In this document: positions 9,097 to 18,496 of the stretch, piece after piece | Numbering within the stretch: position 1 is the first letter of the stretch | How the letters are laid out: each line of letters begins with the position of its first letter | Assembly: GCF_000497445.1 (NCBI RefSeq) | Contig: NZ_CM002285.1 | Span: forward strand, 9,485,694-9,549,693 | Direction: 5' to 3' | DNA length: 64,000 nt | From: Streptomyces roseochromogenus subsp. oscitans DS 12.976 | Lineage (GTDB): Bacteria > Actinomycetota > Actinomycetes > Streptomycetales > Streptomycetaceae | Position numbers and translations under genes: made by a program | The notes under the pieces: model-generated | What the model saw: only the letters and a program-made list of their open reading frames with translations | Told to the model about the DNA's origin: nothing | The model's database searches: none

Positions 9097-9750
9097 GTGA
9101 ACGCACTCATCTCGCGGTGGCACCGCCCGTCCTGGCGCGTCCTGACCGCGCTGCTGGCCGCTGCCGCCATCATCGTCACCGGCCTGGTGCTGCGCGCCAA
9201 CGCCACCAGCACCACCGCCGGCCACCGCACCACCGCCGCCGGCCACCGCACCTCCACCGCCGTCCACCTCGCCGGCTACGACACCTCTCAGACCGCTAAC
9301 ACGCCCGACAACCCCAACGGCCCCGTCCCTGGCATGTGCACTACGCGAATCCTCAACGTCCGCGACACCGGCGAGTCCGAGACCTGGCCCAGCGACCCGA
9401 ACTGGCATCTCGATGCCTGGGGACCGGTCAACAGCTCGAACCAGCAGCCGTTCAGCGAGAGCCTCACCAGGTCCCTCACGGTCGGCAACACCTTCCACAG
9501 CACCGTCGGTGTCGACGCCAAGGCCGTCAGCGCACAGGTCGGGTTCGACGTTTCCTCAAGCGACACCGTCGGCACCAATTACACGATCTCGATCCCTCCC
9601 AACCAGGAATGGCGGATCGCGGCCGGGTATGTGGCCCACAACTACCTCTACGACGTGTACCGCGTGTGCTCAGCCGGCACCGTCAAGATCGGCACCGGCG
9701 TGGCCTCCGAGTACGACCACCTCGTCTACCAGGCCTACCAGATCGCCTGA
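9097..9750 (+). CDS. Secreted protein, possible beta-rich pore-forming-like fold
   Basis: The GTG at 9097 is preceded by AAGGAG at 9085-9090, giving 217 residues. An N-terminal signal (RPSWRVLTALLAAAAIIVTGLVLRANA, given as RPSWRVLTALLAAAA then IIVTGLVLRANA) directs export. A short tandem repeat, TAGHRTTAAGHRT, follows. The mature part has two cysteines (MCTTRI and VCSAG) and alternating polar Ser/Thr-rich strands (FSESLTRSLTVGNTFHSTVG, VSAQVGFDVSSSDTVGTNYT). This strand pattern is reminiscent of aerolysin/ETX-MTX2-type proteins, but no family is certain. A strong terminator follows. Confidence 0.75.
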   Translation: MNALISRWHRPSWRVLTALLAAAAIIVTGLVLRANATSTTAGHRTTAAGHRTSTAVHLAGYDTSQTANTPDNPNGPVPGMCTTRILNVRDTGESETWPSDPNWHLDAWGPVNSSNQQPFSESLTRSLTVGNTFHSTVGVDAKAVSAQVGFDVSSSDTVGTNYTISIPPNQEWRIAAGYVAHNYLYDVYRVCSAGTVKIGTGVASEYDHLVYQAYQIA

Positions 9751-9773
9751 GCCTGGCATTTAAGGTCAATGCC

Positions 9774-9819
9774 GTCGCCGCCCCCCATTCGCCCGCAAGG
9801 GTGAATGGGGGGCGGCGAC
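9774..9819 (+). terminator. Strong intrinsic terminator hairpin
   Basis: A perfect 17-bp stem (GTCGCCGCCCCCCATTC at 9774-9790, complement at 9803-9819) with a 12-nt loop begins 24 bp after the stop of the secreted-protein gene. There is no U-tract, as is common for Streptomyces terminators. Confidence 0.85.
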
Positions 9820-10700
9820 GTCTCCGGTCATCTGCCTGGCCTTCCATGCGAGGCAGCACAAAAACCGGCGTGGCGGGCGGCGGGCGAGCCCCCTACACCA
9901 GACGCGTGACCGCACACCCCCTGCCCGCTGCCGTCGGCCCCGCGCCGCTCATGCGGTACGCCGAAGACCAACGCGGCGACAGCCTCAGCCTGTTCGCCAT
10001 CTCCCGCCGTCCTCGCGCGCACCCTGCACCTGGCCTGACACGTCGACCGCCGCGCGCTGACCGGCATGCTCGCCGCCCAGACCGCGGCCGCCGCCCTGTC
10101 CGCCCTGACCCTCACCGCGACCACCAGTCTGATCGCCGCGATCCTGCAGGCGGCCACCGCCTACGGCCGCCACGAAGCGATCGCCCCGCTCTGCACGACG
10201 CCGTCGCCCGGCAGCCTGGGTGACCGCAGCCCTCGCCTCAGCCACCCTCGCCGACACCGCGGCCCGCGCCGCCGCCCGGCTCAGCCCCGCGTCTTCCGCG
10301 AGGCCGACCTGCGTGTCCTGGACGCAACGTTGGGTGAGCGACAAGCTCAGTCCGGCCTCGGCAAGCTGCCGGTACAGGTCGGAGATCTCAGCGTCCGGCT
10401 GCTCGGCCAGAGTGGGCACCTCGGCGGCGGTGGCCATCGGGATCAGGACACGGTGAGCCATCCGAGCACCGGTCGCCGCGTCGCAGAGCATGCGGTCAAC
10501 GCGCTGATGGCATCCTGCTCAAGCTGGTCCAGCAACAGGGCTGGAGGTCCATCCAGCGCGGCCCTGCTGACGGCAGGCGCCTCCGCCTCCTTCGCCAACG
10601 GAAGACGCCGATCCCCCTTCACGGTGCGCTGGATGGACCGGTCAACACGAGTGGCGGGCAGGACTCAGCGTGCAGCTCACCGTGAGCTGACGCCGCCCCG
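9820..10700. other. Gene-poor interval, possible degraded ORFs
   Basis: About 880 bp contains no gene I trust. On the minus strand, 10461-9985 is open for 158 residues; its first ~85 residues (ISDLYRQLAEAGLSLSLTQ, GLAEDAGLSRAAARAAVSARV) look protein-like before the frame becomes low-complexity Arg/Gly. On the plus strand, short frames at 9906 and 10066 (MLAAQTAAAALSALTLTATT) also look locally coding but are separated by stops. The pattern suggests remnants of small genes rather than one functional ORF. Confidence 0.3.
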
Positions 10701-10707
10701 GCGAACA

Positions 10708-10741
10708 AAGCGCCCCGGCACCCCTCGGTTCCGGGGCGCTT
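10708..10741 (-). terminator. Intrinsic terminator downstream of the ECF sigma gene
   Basis: AAGCGCCCCGG (10708-10718) pairs perfectly with CCGGGGCGCTT (10731-10741) around a 12-nt loop. It lies 40-70 bp beyond the end of the minus-strand sigma-factor gene. Confidence 0.75.
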
Positions 10742-10780
10742 CGCGCCCCCAGGGCCGCCGCCGGCCCGTGAGGACGGTCA

Positions 10781-11731
10781 CTACAACTGCCATGGGCGGA
10801 GCTTGTCCGGGTTGCGCACCGCCCAGATGTGCATGATCCGGTCGTCCTCGGCGACCTCGAACGCGAACACCGTCTCGATCCGGCCCTCGGACTCGACCAC
10901 CAGGCCCGGCAGCCCGTTGACCGTACGCTCGAGGATCGTGCGGGGCGGCGCGAACCGGGCGATCGTGAGATAGAGATGGGCGATCTGCTCCGCGCCCTCG
11001 ATCGGCAGCAGGTGGGCGATGGCACGGCCACCGCCGTCGGAGATCGCGGTGGCGCCCGGGTCCAGCAGCCTGAGCAGGGCCTCGATGTCCTGCGCCTCCC
11101 AGGCCGCCTTGAACTGCCGGACGACGCTCGCCTGCCGGGCCGCGTCCGGGCTCGCCTCCGCCCGCGCGGCGGCGATGCGACGGCGGGCCGAGGATGCCAG
11201 CTGACGGCACGCCGCCGGGCTGCGGCCGACGATCTCGGCCACCTCGGCGAACGGGTAGCGGAAGACGTCGTGCAGAACGAACGCGACGCGCTCGGCCGGG
11301 GTCATCGACTCGAAGACGACCAGGAAGGCCATGGTCACCGACTCGTCGAGGGTGATCCGGTCGGCCGGGTCCACGCCGGCGCAGCCCGATGCCCCGGCGA
11401 TCCACTCGGCCGGGTCGGGCAGCGGCTCCGGGATCCATTCACCGACGTAGGTCTCCCGCCGGGAGCGCGCCGAGCCGAGCAGGTTCAGGCAGATGCGGCT
11501 GGCCACCTTCGTCAGCCAGGCGCCCGGTGACTCGACGGCCTTCTGCTCCGCCCGGGACATCGCGTACCAGCGGGTGTAGGTCTCCTGGACGACGTCCTCC
11601 GCGTCGGCCAGGGACCCGAGCATCCGGTAGGCGAGATTGAGCAGCTGTCGCCGCTCGCTCATGATCGTGCCCAGGCCCGGGTCGTGTTGCTCGTCCGCCT
11701 GCCGCTGTGACTGTTCCCACGGGGTGGTCAT
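10781..11731 (-). CDS. ECF41-type RNA polymerase sigma factor (SigJ-like)
   Basis: The start is the ATG at 11731, with GGAGAGGGT just upstream; the protein has 316 residues. Sigma region 2 (LLNLAYRMLGSLADAEDVVQETYTRW, in parts LLNLAYRMLGSLADAED and VVQETYTRW) and region 4 (LHDVFRYPFAEVAEIVGRSPAA) are followed by a ~110-residue SnoaL-like extension. The ECF41 hallmarks are present: WIPEP in the linker, SDGGGR in the extension and NPDKL close to the C-terminus. In this group the extension, not an anti-sigma factor, is known to control activity. Its divergently transcribed neighbour is the likely target, as is usual for ECF41 loci. Confidence 0.9.
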   Translation of the reverse strand: MTTPWEQSQRQADEQHDPGLGTIMSERRQLLNLAYRMLGSLADAEDVVQETYTRWYAMSRAEQKAVESPGAWLTKVASRICLNLLGSARSRRETYVGEWIPEPLPDPAEWIAGASGCAGVDPADRITLDESVTMAFLVVFESMTPAERVAFVLHDVFRYPFAEVAEIVGRSPAACRQLASSARRRIAAARAEASPDAARQASVVRQFKAAWEAQDIEALLRLLDPGATAISDGGGRAIAHLLPIEGAEQIAHLYLTIARFAPPRTILERTVNGLPGLVVESEGRIETVFAFEVAEDDRIMHIWAVRNPDKLRPWQL

Positions 11732-11884
11732 ACCCTCTCCGGCTCCCTCGTTCGCGGTCCCTCTCCAGTACGACAAATCAGAGCGGCGGAACGTGAGGTC
11801 CGAGGGGTCGCCTCACAATCTGCCCGGCTGCGTTGTCGGACTGGGTGAAGAGGAACACACCACCCACAGGACAGGAAACTGAGC

Positions 11885-13021
11885 ATGAACGACTTCCAGG
11901 AGATCGCAGACCGCGTCGAGATCGAGGCGCTGCGCGGCGAGTTCACCGACGCGGCGATGATGCGCGACCGCGCCCGCCTCGCCGCGCTGTTCACCCCCGA
12001 CGGTGTCCTGCGCATGCCCAACATCCCGGTCGAGTTCGTCGGCCGCGAGGAGATCCGGACCGGAGGCGAACGCCTGCAGGCCCAGTGGGACTTCTTCGTG
12101 CAGAACAGCCACCCGGGCACGATCCGTCTCGACGGAGACACGGCCACGGGCCGCACCTACATGCAGGAGCTCGCGCGGGTGCTCGACGGCCGTTCGGGCC
12201 TGAATTTCGCCGTCTACCATGACAGTTACCAGCGGACGTCTGAGGGTTGGAAGTTCGCCGAGCGGGTCTACGAGGTCAGGTACGTCGACACCACCCCGCT
12301 GGGGGGTTCGGCGCCCGGCGCCGACGCTCAGGCGCACGGCTCCGGTGAGGCCGGAGATGCCGGCTGGGCACCGGGTGCCGGTGAGGCGGACATGTCGGCC
12401 GTGCAGGCAGCCGACGGCTTCAGCGCACCGGCGTCCGCCGAGCGGCTGGACCGGGCGGTCGCGGCGCTGCGGGCGAACGGCTTCACCGCCGAACTGCTCG
12501 ACGACGCCGCGGCGGCCCGCGCCCGCATCAAGGAACTGATACCGGAGGGTGCGGGCGTGTTCACCGGGGCCAGCGAGACGCTTCGGCTCTCCGGCATCGC
12601 GCAGGACATCGAGACGGGCGACCGCTACCAGGCCATCCGGCCGCGCGTGCTGAAGATGGACCGCGCCACTGAGTCCGACCAGATCCGCCGGCTCGTGGCC
12701 ACCCCCGACGTCTTCGTCGCCAGCGTCGCGGCCGTCACCGAGACCGGTTCGCTCGTCATCGCCTCGGGCAGCGGCAGCCAGCTGCCCGCCTCCGCCGGCG
12801 GCGCCGCAAAGGCGATCTGGATAGTCGGGGCGCAGAAGGTGGTACCCGACCTGCGCACCGCACTGCGCCGGGTCGAGGAGCACGCCCTCCCTCTGGAGAC
12901 CGCGCGCGCCCAGGCGGTCTACGGGCAGCCGAGCGCGGTCAACCGTCTGCTCGTCCTCAACGCCGAACCGCAGCGAGGACGCGGCACCGTCCTGCTGCTG
13001 CGCGAGGCCATCGGATTCTGA
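11885..13021 (+). CDS. SnoaL-like domain fused to LUD (lactate-utilisation) domain
   Basis: The protein has 378 residues; AGGAAACTGAGC precedes the ATG at 11885. Residues 1-140 form a SnoaL_4/NTF2-like cone (LRGEFTDAAMMRDRARLAALFTPDGVL, in parts LRGEFTDAAMMRDR and ARLAALFTPDGVL; NFAVYHDSYQR). After an Ala/Gly linker, residues ~180-378 are an LUD domain (LRANGFTAELLDDAAAA, GVFTGASETLRLSGI, GSLVIASGSGSQLPAS, IWIVGAQKVVPDL) like LutC/YkgG. LUD proteins take part in lactate or quinone redox metabolism; the fusion suggests a small-molecule redox function. The gene is divergent from the ECF41 sigma gene, whose extension is also SnoaL-like, and is its probable regulon member. Confidence 0.85.
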   Translation: MNDFQEIADRVEIEALRGEFTDAAMMRDRARLAALFTPDGVLRMPNIPVEFVGREEIRTGGERLQAQWDFFVQNSHPGTIRLDGDTATGRTYMQELARVLDGRSGLNFAVYHDSYQRTSEGWKFAERVYEVRYVDTTPLGGSAPGADAQAHGSGEAGDAGWAPGAGEADMSAVQAADGFSAPASAERLDRAVAALRANGFTAELLDDAAAARARIKELIPEGAGVFTGASETLRLSGIAQDIETGDRYQAIRPRVLKMDRATESDQIRRLVATPDVFVASVAAVTETGSLVIASGSGSQLPASAGGAAKAIWIVGAQKVVPDLRTALRRVEEHALPLETARAQAVYGQPSAVNRLLVLNAEPQRGRGTVLLLREAIGF

Positions 13022-13250
13022 CATCCCGCGCGTTGCGGACGCCGGAACGCCCCTCACGCCCTGCCTTATGCGGTTGCCGCCGCGTCTGAGGGCCGCCCCG
13101 TAACACCTGCTTCGGCTGACGGTGGAAGGACGCAGGTGTACAAGTCGGCGGCAGGCTGAACAGCGGTGAGGGGCGATCGCGAGGGCACTGTCCCTTCTCT
13201 CTCGCGAACGCACCTGAACTCGTTGCGGTGTTCAGCGCTGCAGCGTGTCA

Positions 13251-13449
13251 ATGGCCATCCCGGCCGGCCCGCTGCCGGCCGACGCCGACACCCTCACCCG
13301 CTGGCTGGACGAACAGTTCGACACAGAGCCGCATCAAACGGGACCTCGGTGTGACCGTGCCGCCCGCACGCATCCTGCGCGCCCCCGTGCTGGGCAGCAT
13401 CGCCGCCGCGATCGACGGCCTCCGGCAGCCCGGAGCGGACCGTGACTGA
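13251..13449 (+). pseudogene. Acyl/peptidyl carrier protein with internal deletion
   Basis: From the ATG at 13251, ADADTLTRWLDEQFDTEPHQ reads as the start of a carrier protein. The end (SRIKRDLGVTVPPARILRAPVLGSIAAAI) is the typical last helix of an ACP/PCP but lies in another frame, and it overlaps the start of the NRPS gene by eight bases. The region that should carry the phosphopantetheine serine (DSL/DSM) is absent, so the protein cannot be loaded. It is the first of several damaged assembly-line parts here. Confidence 0.6.
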
Positions 13450-16361
13450 CCGGGAACCCACTGCCGTCGCGATCCCCATGACGCCACAACAGCGGCGACT
13501 GTGGTACCTGGAGCGGTACGAGGAGTTCGGCGCAGCCCACGTCCTCAGCCTGTCCTGGCGCCTTACCGGACCGGTGGACGAGGCGGCCCTCGCCGACGCA
13601 CTGCAGGTGATCACCGAACGTCACGAACTCCTGCGCGCCACGTGCTCCCCCGACGACAGCCCGCACCTGCTCGAGGGACCGGCGATCGCGCCCGCCCTGC
13701 ACGTCGAGTCCCCGGGCTCGCCCGAGGCAGCCGCCGCACGCTGCGCCGAACTCGCCGACCGGCCCATGCCACTGCATGAGGGGCCGCTCTTCACCGCCCA
13801 CCTGCTGCGCGAGGACACCCGGACAGCGCTGCTGCTGCTCCGCGTCCACCACCTGATCGCGGACGGCTGGTCGCTCGACGTACTCACCCGGGAACTCGGC
13901 ACGCTCTACACACCCGGCGCCGCGGCCGACCCCTGCGCCCTGGACCCGCTGCCCCTGACCGCGGCCGAGGCCGCCGCCGCGCTGAGGGCCGCAACCGACG
14001 CCTACTACGGAGACGAGAGCGAGGCAGAAGCGTACTGGCGCGAGTCGCTGCGCGGGACGCCCGAGGCGCTGGACCTGCCCTACGACCACGCCCGCCCGTC
14101 CCGGCCGGCCCGGCACGGCGACCGCACCCGGCTCGAACTGCTCGCGGCCGTGCCCGAAGCCCTGCACACGGTTGCCGCCGAGCAAGGCGGAACCTTCTTC
14201 ACCTCCCTGTACGCCGTACTCACGGGGTTCCTTTGCCGGCTCGCGGACACGGAGGACGTGGTGGCCGGCGTACCGGTGGCCAACCGGTCGGGCCCCGAGT
14301 TCGAGGGTCTCGTCGGTTTCCACGTCGACACCCTGCCGATCAGGATGAATCTGAGCGGGGACCCCAACCTCGGTGAACTCGTCGCACGGACCCGGGACTC
14401 CTTCTTCGAGGGCTGCGTCCATCGCGGCCTGCCCTTCGACGGCATCGTCCGGGCGGCCGCGCCGCCGCGCGTGCCCGGACGCACCCCGCTGTTCCAGGTC
14501 CTCTGCGTCCTGCAGAACACGCTGGAGGGCGAACTGAACCTGGCCGGAGTGGACACCGAGCCGTACCGCGTGGACCACCGGGCCGCCGCCTTCGACCTCA
14601 CCCTGGAGTTCTGGCAGCGGCCCGACGGCCGTCTGGGCGTGATGGTCGAGTACGCCACCGAGCTGTTCACGCCCGAGCATGGCCGGCTGCTCGCCGAACG
14701 GTTCGCGGCCTTCGCCACCGCCTGGGCGGCCGAACCCTCCGCCCGGCTCGGCACGGTGCCCCTGCTGCTCCCGGCAGAGGGGACACGCCTGCTCGACCTG
14801 CCGGCCGGGGAGCGGGCGCACGTACCCGGCGACGCCCTGAGTGACATCCTGGCCCGGCTGACCGCGCAGCCGGACCGGACAGTGGTGCGCTGCGCGGGCA
14901 CCGCGCTGACTGCGGGCAGACTCCTCGGCCGGGTCGCCGAACTGGCCGGGCAGCTGACCGCTGCGGGCATCGCGGCGGGCGACCGGGTGGGGGTGCGCCT
15001 CCCGCGCGGCACTGACACGATTGCCGCACTCCTGGCCATCCTCTCGCTCGACGCCGTCTACGTTCCCGTGGACGGTCGGCTGCCTGAGAAGCGGCAGCGG
15101 CTGATCGAAGAACAGGCCGGACTCCGGGCCCTGCTCACCGACCGGGGCGTGCTGCGCCCCTCCGTCCGGCAGGACCCGCGCCCGGCCCCGGGTTCGCGGG
15201 CGGCCGACCCCGACGCGTACGTGTTCTTCACCTCCGGCTCCAGCGGCCTGCCCAAGGGCGTCCTGGTGGGCCGCCGGGCCCTCACCAACTTCCTGCGGGA
15301 CACGGCGCGGCGAGTGGGCCTGCGCGCAGACGACGTGGTCGTCGCCTCCACCGCCACGACCTTCGACATCTCCCTCCTCGAACTCCTCTCCCCCCTTGCC
15401 TGCGGAGGTGTCCTGGAGGTCGCCGACGACCGGACGGCCGAGGACCCCACCCTGCTGGCCGCGCTTGTCGACGGCGCACGGGCGACGGTCGTCCAGGCCA
15501 CCCCCAGCGTGTGGCAGCTCCTCCTCGACCACCTCCGGTCCCGGCCGCGCATCGCGCTGACCGGTGGTGAGGCACTAGGTGAGGACCTCAAGGACAGGCT
15601 GCTCGCCACGGTCGACGAGGTCTACAACCTGTACGGGCCCACGGAAACCACCGTCTGGTCGGCCATCGCCCGTTGCGGCCCCGGCCCCGTAACGGTCGGC
15701 ACCGCCCTCGCCAACACCGAGTTGTACGTCGTCGACTCACGGCTGCGCCCGCTGCCGCCGGGGCGAACTCCTCATCGGCGGCGCCGGACTGGCCCGCGGA
15801 TATCCCGGCCAGGACGAGCTCACCGCCGCCGCCTTCGTGGAGCTGGACCTCGGTCACGGCACTCGGCGGCTGTACCGCACGGGAGACATCGCATGCTGGG
15901 GCGCGGACGGGCAGCTGCGGCTGCACGGCCGCAGGGACGCACAGATCAAGCTGCGCGGCCACCGAATCGAACCGGCTGAGATCGAGACACGGCCGCTGGA
16001 GTGCGCCGGCGTCGCGGCCTCCTCCCTTGCGCAGGCGGTGACCCTCGCCATGCAGGCGATCCTGCGGCAGCCGGTGGTGGTCGACACCTCTTTCTACGGC
16101 CAGGGCGGCGACTCACTTGGCGCCGCCCGGGTGCTGGCGCTGCTACGCAAAGCGCTCGGCGTACCGCTGGACATGTCCGACTTCGTGGCGGCGCCGAGCG
16201 TGCGGGAACTGACCGGCCGGCTGGAGGTACTGCCCGGCGCGGAGGCGGCGGCACGTGCTGCCGTGAAGGCGGCGACGGACGAGGGGCGTGAGGCACCGCC
16301 GACCGGGCTCGCCCGAGGGCTGCTTCCACGTCGGAGGGCGGCGGCCCCGGGCTCCGCGTGA
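13442..16361 (+). pseudogene. NRPS module C-A-PCP, frameshifted and internally deleted
   Basis: The reading frame from 13442 encodes a complete condensation domain (HHLIADG at residues 136-142, then WRESLRGTP and FQVLCVLQNT) and most of an adenylation domain (A3 FFTSGSSGLPKG near 595, A4 FDISLLELLSPL, A5 NLYGPTETTVWS near 729). After RLRPLPPG (about 15763) the frame shifts; ELLIGGAGLARGYPG, YRTGDIACW and GHRIEPAEIE (A8) follow in another frame. Then A9-A10, with the catalytic lysine, is missing: only ~25 residues separate A8 from the PCP motif YGQGGDSLGAAR. The module is dead, and its substrate cannot be predicted safely. Confidence 0.85.
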
Positions 16362-16401
16362 GCAGGGCAGGTGCTCACGCAGGAGAGGCAGGACCGCGAC
16401 G

Positions 16402-17368
16402 ATGAACAGCCGGACGGACAAAGTCTCCACGGCCGAGCGGGACGGGATCGTACGGGCGTGGAGAGCGGTGCTGGAGGCCGATCCAGCCTGCGACGAGGAG
16501 AGCTTCTTCGAAGCCGGAGGCAACTCCGTCCTGCTCGCCGTGTTCCAGCGGGAACTGACGAGGGAACGGTGTCAGGATCCCTCTGCGCGAGCTGACCAGG
16601 CACCCGGCCGTGTCCGTCCTGCTCGCGCTGAAAGCCGCGTCCGCAGCGGAATCGGCTCAGCAGCCCGCCGTGCCGGACTTTCCGCCACCCACCACCAAGC
16701 CGGCGTGCCTGTCCCAGGCGCAGGAACGGCTTGGCTCGCCGAGCAGTTCGGCCCCGGGCACCACGACGGCACCATGGTGATGGCGTATCTGCTGACCGGA
16801 GACCTGGACTCGCACCGGCTGCGCACGGTGCTGGAGCGCGTGGTCGATCACCACCCGGTGCTGCGCACGGTCTACCCGCTCGACGAAACGGACTTCCATC
16901 CCACGCAGCAGGTGCTGTCGACGGCCGTGCCGCCTTGGGACGACGCCCCCTCGGCGGCGGATCTGCCCGCCCCGGCCGACGTCGCGGCCTGCGCTGCGCA
17001 AAACGTGCGGGACCGGTGGGACCGTCCCTTCGACCTGACGAGCGAGCCCCCGCTGCGGGCCGGAATCCACCGCCTCGCCGACGCCCGCCATCTGTTGTGC
17101 TTTTCAGGTGCACCACCTGGTCTTCGACGGCTGGTCGGAGACCTTGCTGGTCGACGATCTCGCCCGGGCCTGGACGGGCGAGCCGCTGCGGCCCCTGCAC
17201 GTCACCTACGACTCCTACAGCCGATGGGACCGGGCCCGCGGCGCCCGTCTGCTGGAGGCGGAACTGCCGTTCTGGCGCGAAGGCTTGCGCAACACGCCCA
17301 CCCGTTCCTGCCGCATCCCTCCGCAGACGGGGAAGTCAAGCGCCGGGAGACGACGCTCGGCACGGTGA
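16402..17368 (+). pseudogene. NRPS PCP-C fragment with several frameshifts
   Basis: The ATG at 16402 begins a PCP (SFFEAGGNSVLLAVFQRELTR, with the phosphopantetheine Ser in GGNS). The frame shifts near 16570 into IPLRELTRHPAVSVLLALK. It shifts back near 16730 into an incomplete condensation domain (LAEQFGPGHHDGTMVMAYLL, VVDHHPVLRTVYP, RWDRPFDLTSEPPLRAGI). It shifts again near 17105 to reach the HHLVFDGWSE active site (HHxxxDG) and LEAELPFWREGL, and stops at 17366-17368. Only the first half of the C domain remains. It converges with an opposing A-domain remnant. Confidence 0.8.
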
Positions 17369-17419
17369 CGGCGGGGCGCTCCGGTACCGCGCTGGAGTCG
17401 GTCGTGGGTGCTTCGTGAA

Positions 17420-18466
17420 CCCGCTCGTCCTGCCGCTCGAGGATCTCGCCCTCATCCGGCTCCCCGTCCGTCTCCGCTGCCAGGCCCCCAGGCGGCGCGA
17501 GCAACACACCGGATCCGGGGAGCGCGAATCCCAGCGTGATCGTGTCCGGTGATTCGATCCGTGTCGCCGTCACCCAGACGGTGGCCTCCGTCGGGCCGTA
17601 GAGATTCCACAACTCCCGGCAGGAGCCGAGGAGCCGAGGAGCCGAGGAGCCGGGCGGCCAGTCTGAGGGGTGAGGGCCTCGCCGCCGCACCAGATCCGGC
17701 TTCCGGGAGCACCCGGCCAGCCGCCGGCCGTGGCCAGGCGCCAGAAGCTCCGGGTGGCCTGGGTGACGTCAGGACGGCACTTGGCCACCAGGGCGGTGAA
17801 GGTGTCCGGGTCCCCTCGGACCTCGGCGGTGGTGGCGACAAAGCTTGCGCCGACCGTCAGCGGCAGCAGCAGCTCCGCCAGGGAGATGTCGAAGGACAAG
17901 GCCGTCATGGCGAGGACGGATTCCCCGGGTTCCAGACCGGGCACCGCGGCCAGCACGGCGAGCCGGGCGAGCAGTGCATCGTGGGAGACCAGCATCCCCC
18001 TCGGTCGCCCGGTGGAGCCCGAGTTGTACATCACGGACGCGATCCCCTCGAGCCGGTGCCCCGCTCCCGGGCCCAGACCGGTGCGAGTGACGGAGAAGAC
18101 CCCGCCGGCGTCCGCGTGGACCACGAGCGAGGGCAGCGCGTCAACCAGGACGCGGTGCATCGGCGGGCTTTGCAGGTTGAGAGGGAGCACGGTGCATCCG
18201 GACCGGCCGGCGGCCACGATCGCGAGGGCGGCGTTGAGGGCGCTGTCCGTGTCGATCGCGACCGCGGTGCCCGCTGGTGCGTGGCGGCTGATCGACTGCG
18301 ACAGAGCGGCGGCCCGAGTGGCACGTTCTTGCGTGACCGCTGTCGCTTGCGGCGTCCGGCCGGCCTGCTTACTCACGACGCCCCAGATGGTGTGCACCGT
18401 GCTTCCCCTGCTCAGCGAACCTGGTGCGCCGGTGATGTGTGGAGCGCCGATCAGCATAGTGATCAA
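17420..18466 (-). pseudogene. Stand-alone NRPS adenylation domain, truncated after A5
   Basis: The minus-strand frame from 18466 encodes an A domain: TVHTIWGVVSKQAGRTPQATAV entry, A3 MYNSGSTGRPRGMLVSHDAL, A4 ALSFDISLAELLLPLTVG, IWCGGEAL. Around 17690-17620 the frame is lost at an 8-bp tandem repeat. A5 (ELWNLYGPTEATVWVTATRI) reappears in another frame and the sequence fades out by ~17420. A6-A10 are absent. It runs against the plus-strand C-domain fragment, so a rearrangement probably joined two parts of a former biosynthetic locus. Confidence 0.8.
17622..17653. repeat. 8-bp tandem repeat inside the A-domain remnant
   Basis: Unit GGAGCCGA occurs three times in a row and a fourth time with one mismatch (GGAGCCGG). 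On the coding (minus) strand it encodes the L-L-G-S segment upstream of A5. Only one unit is expected from the protein family, so two extra units (16 bp) shift the frame. Confidence 0.85.
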
Positions 18467-18496
18467 CTCGTCGCGGAGTCCGGCGGATTCGCTCTT

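Noticed and set aside
11732..11884. ECF41-type promoter in the sigma/LUD spacer
   Set aside because: A CTCACAA and a CGTTG-like element are present, but spacing and sequence do not match the published consensus closely enough to call.
13177..13207. TCGCGAG/CTCGCGA inverted repeat after the LUD gene as terminator
   Set aside because: Only 7 bp of stem with a 17-nt loop, 156 bp beyond the stop; too weak.
13334..15532. 732-codon minus-strand frame opposite the NRPS gene
   Set aside because: Low-complexity Gly/Arg/Gln-rich; the plus strand encodes recognisable C and A domains.
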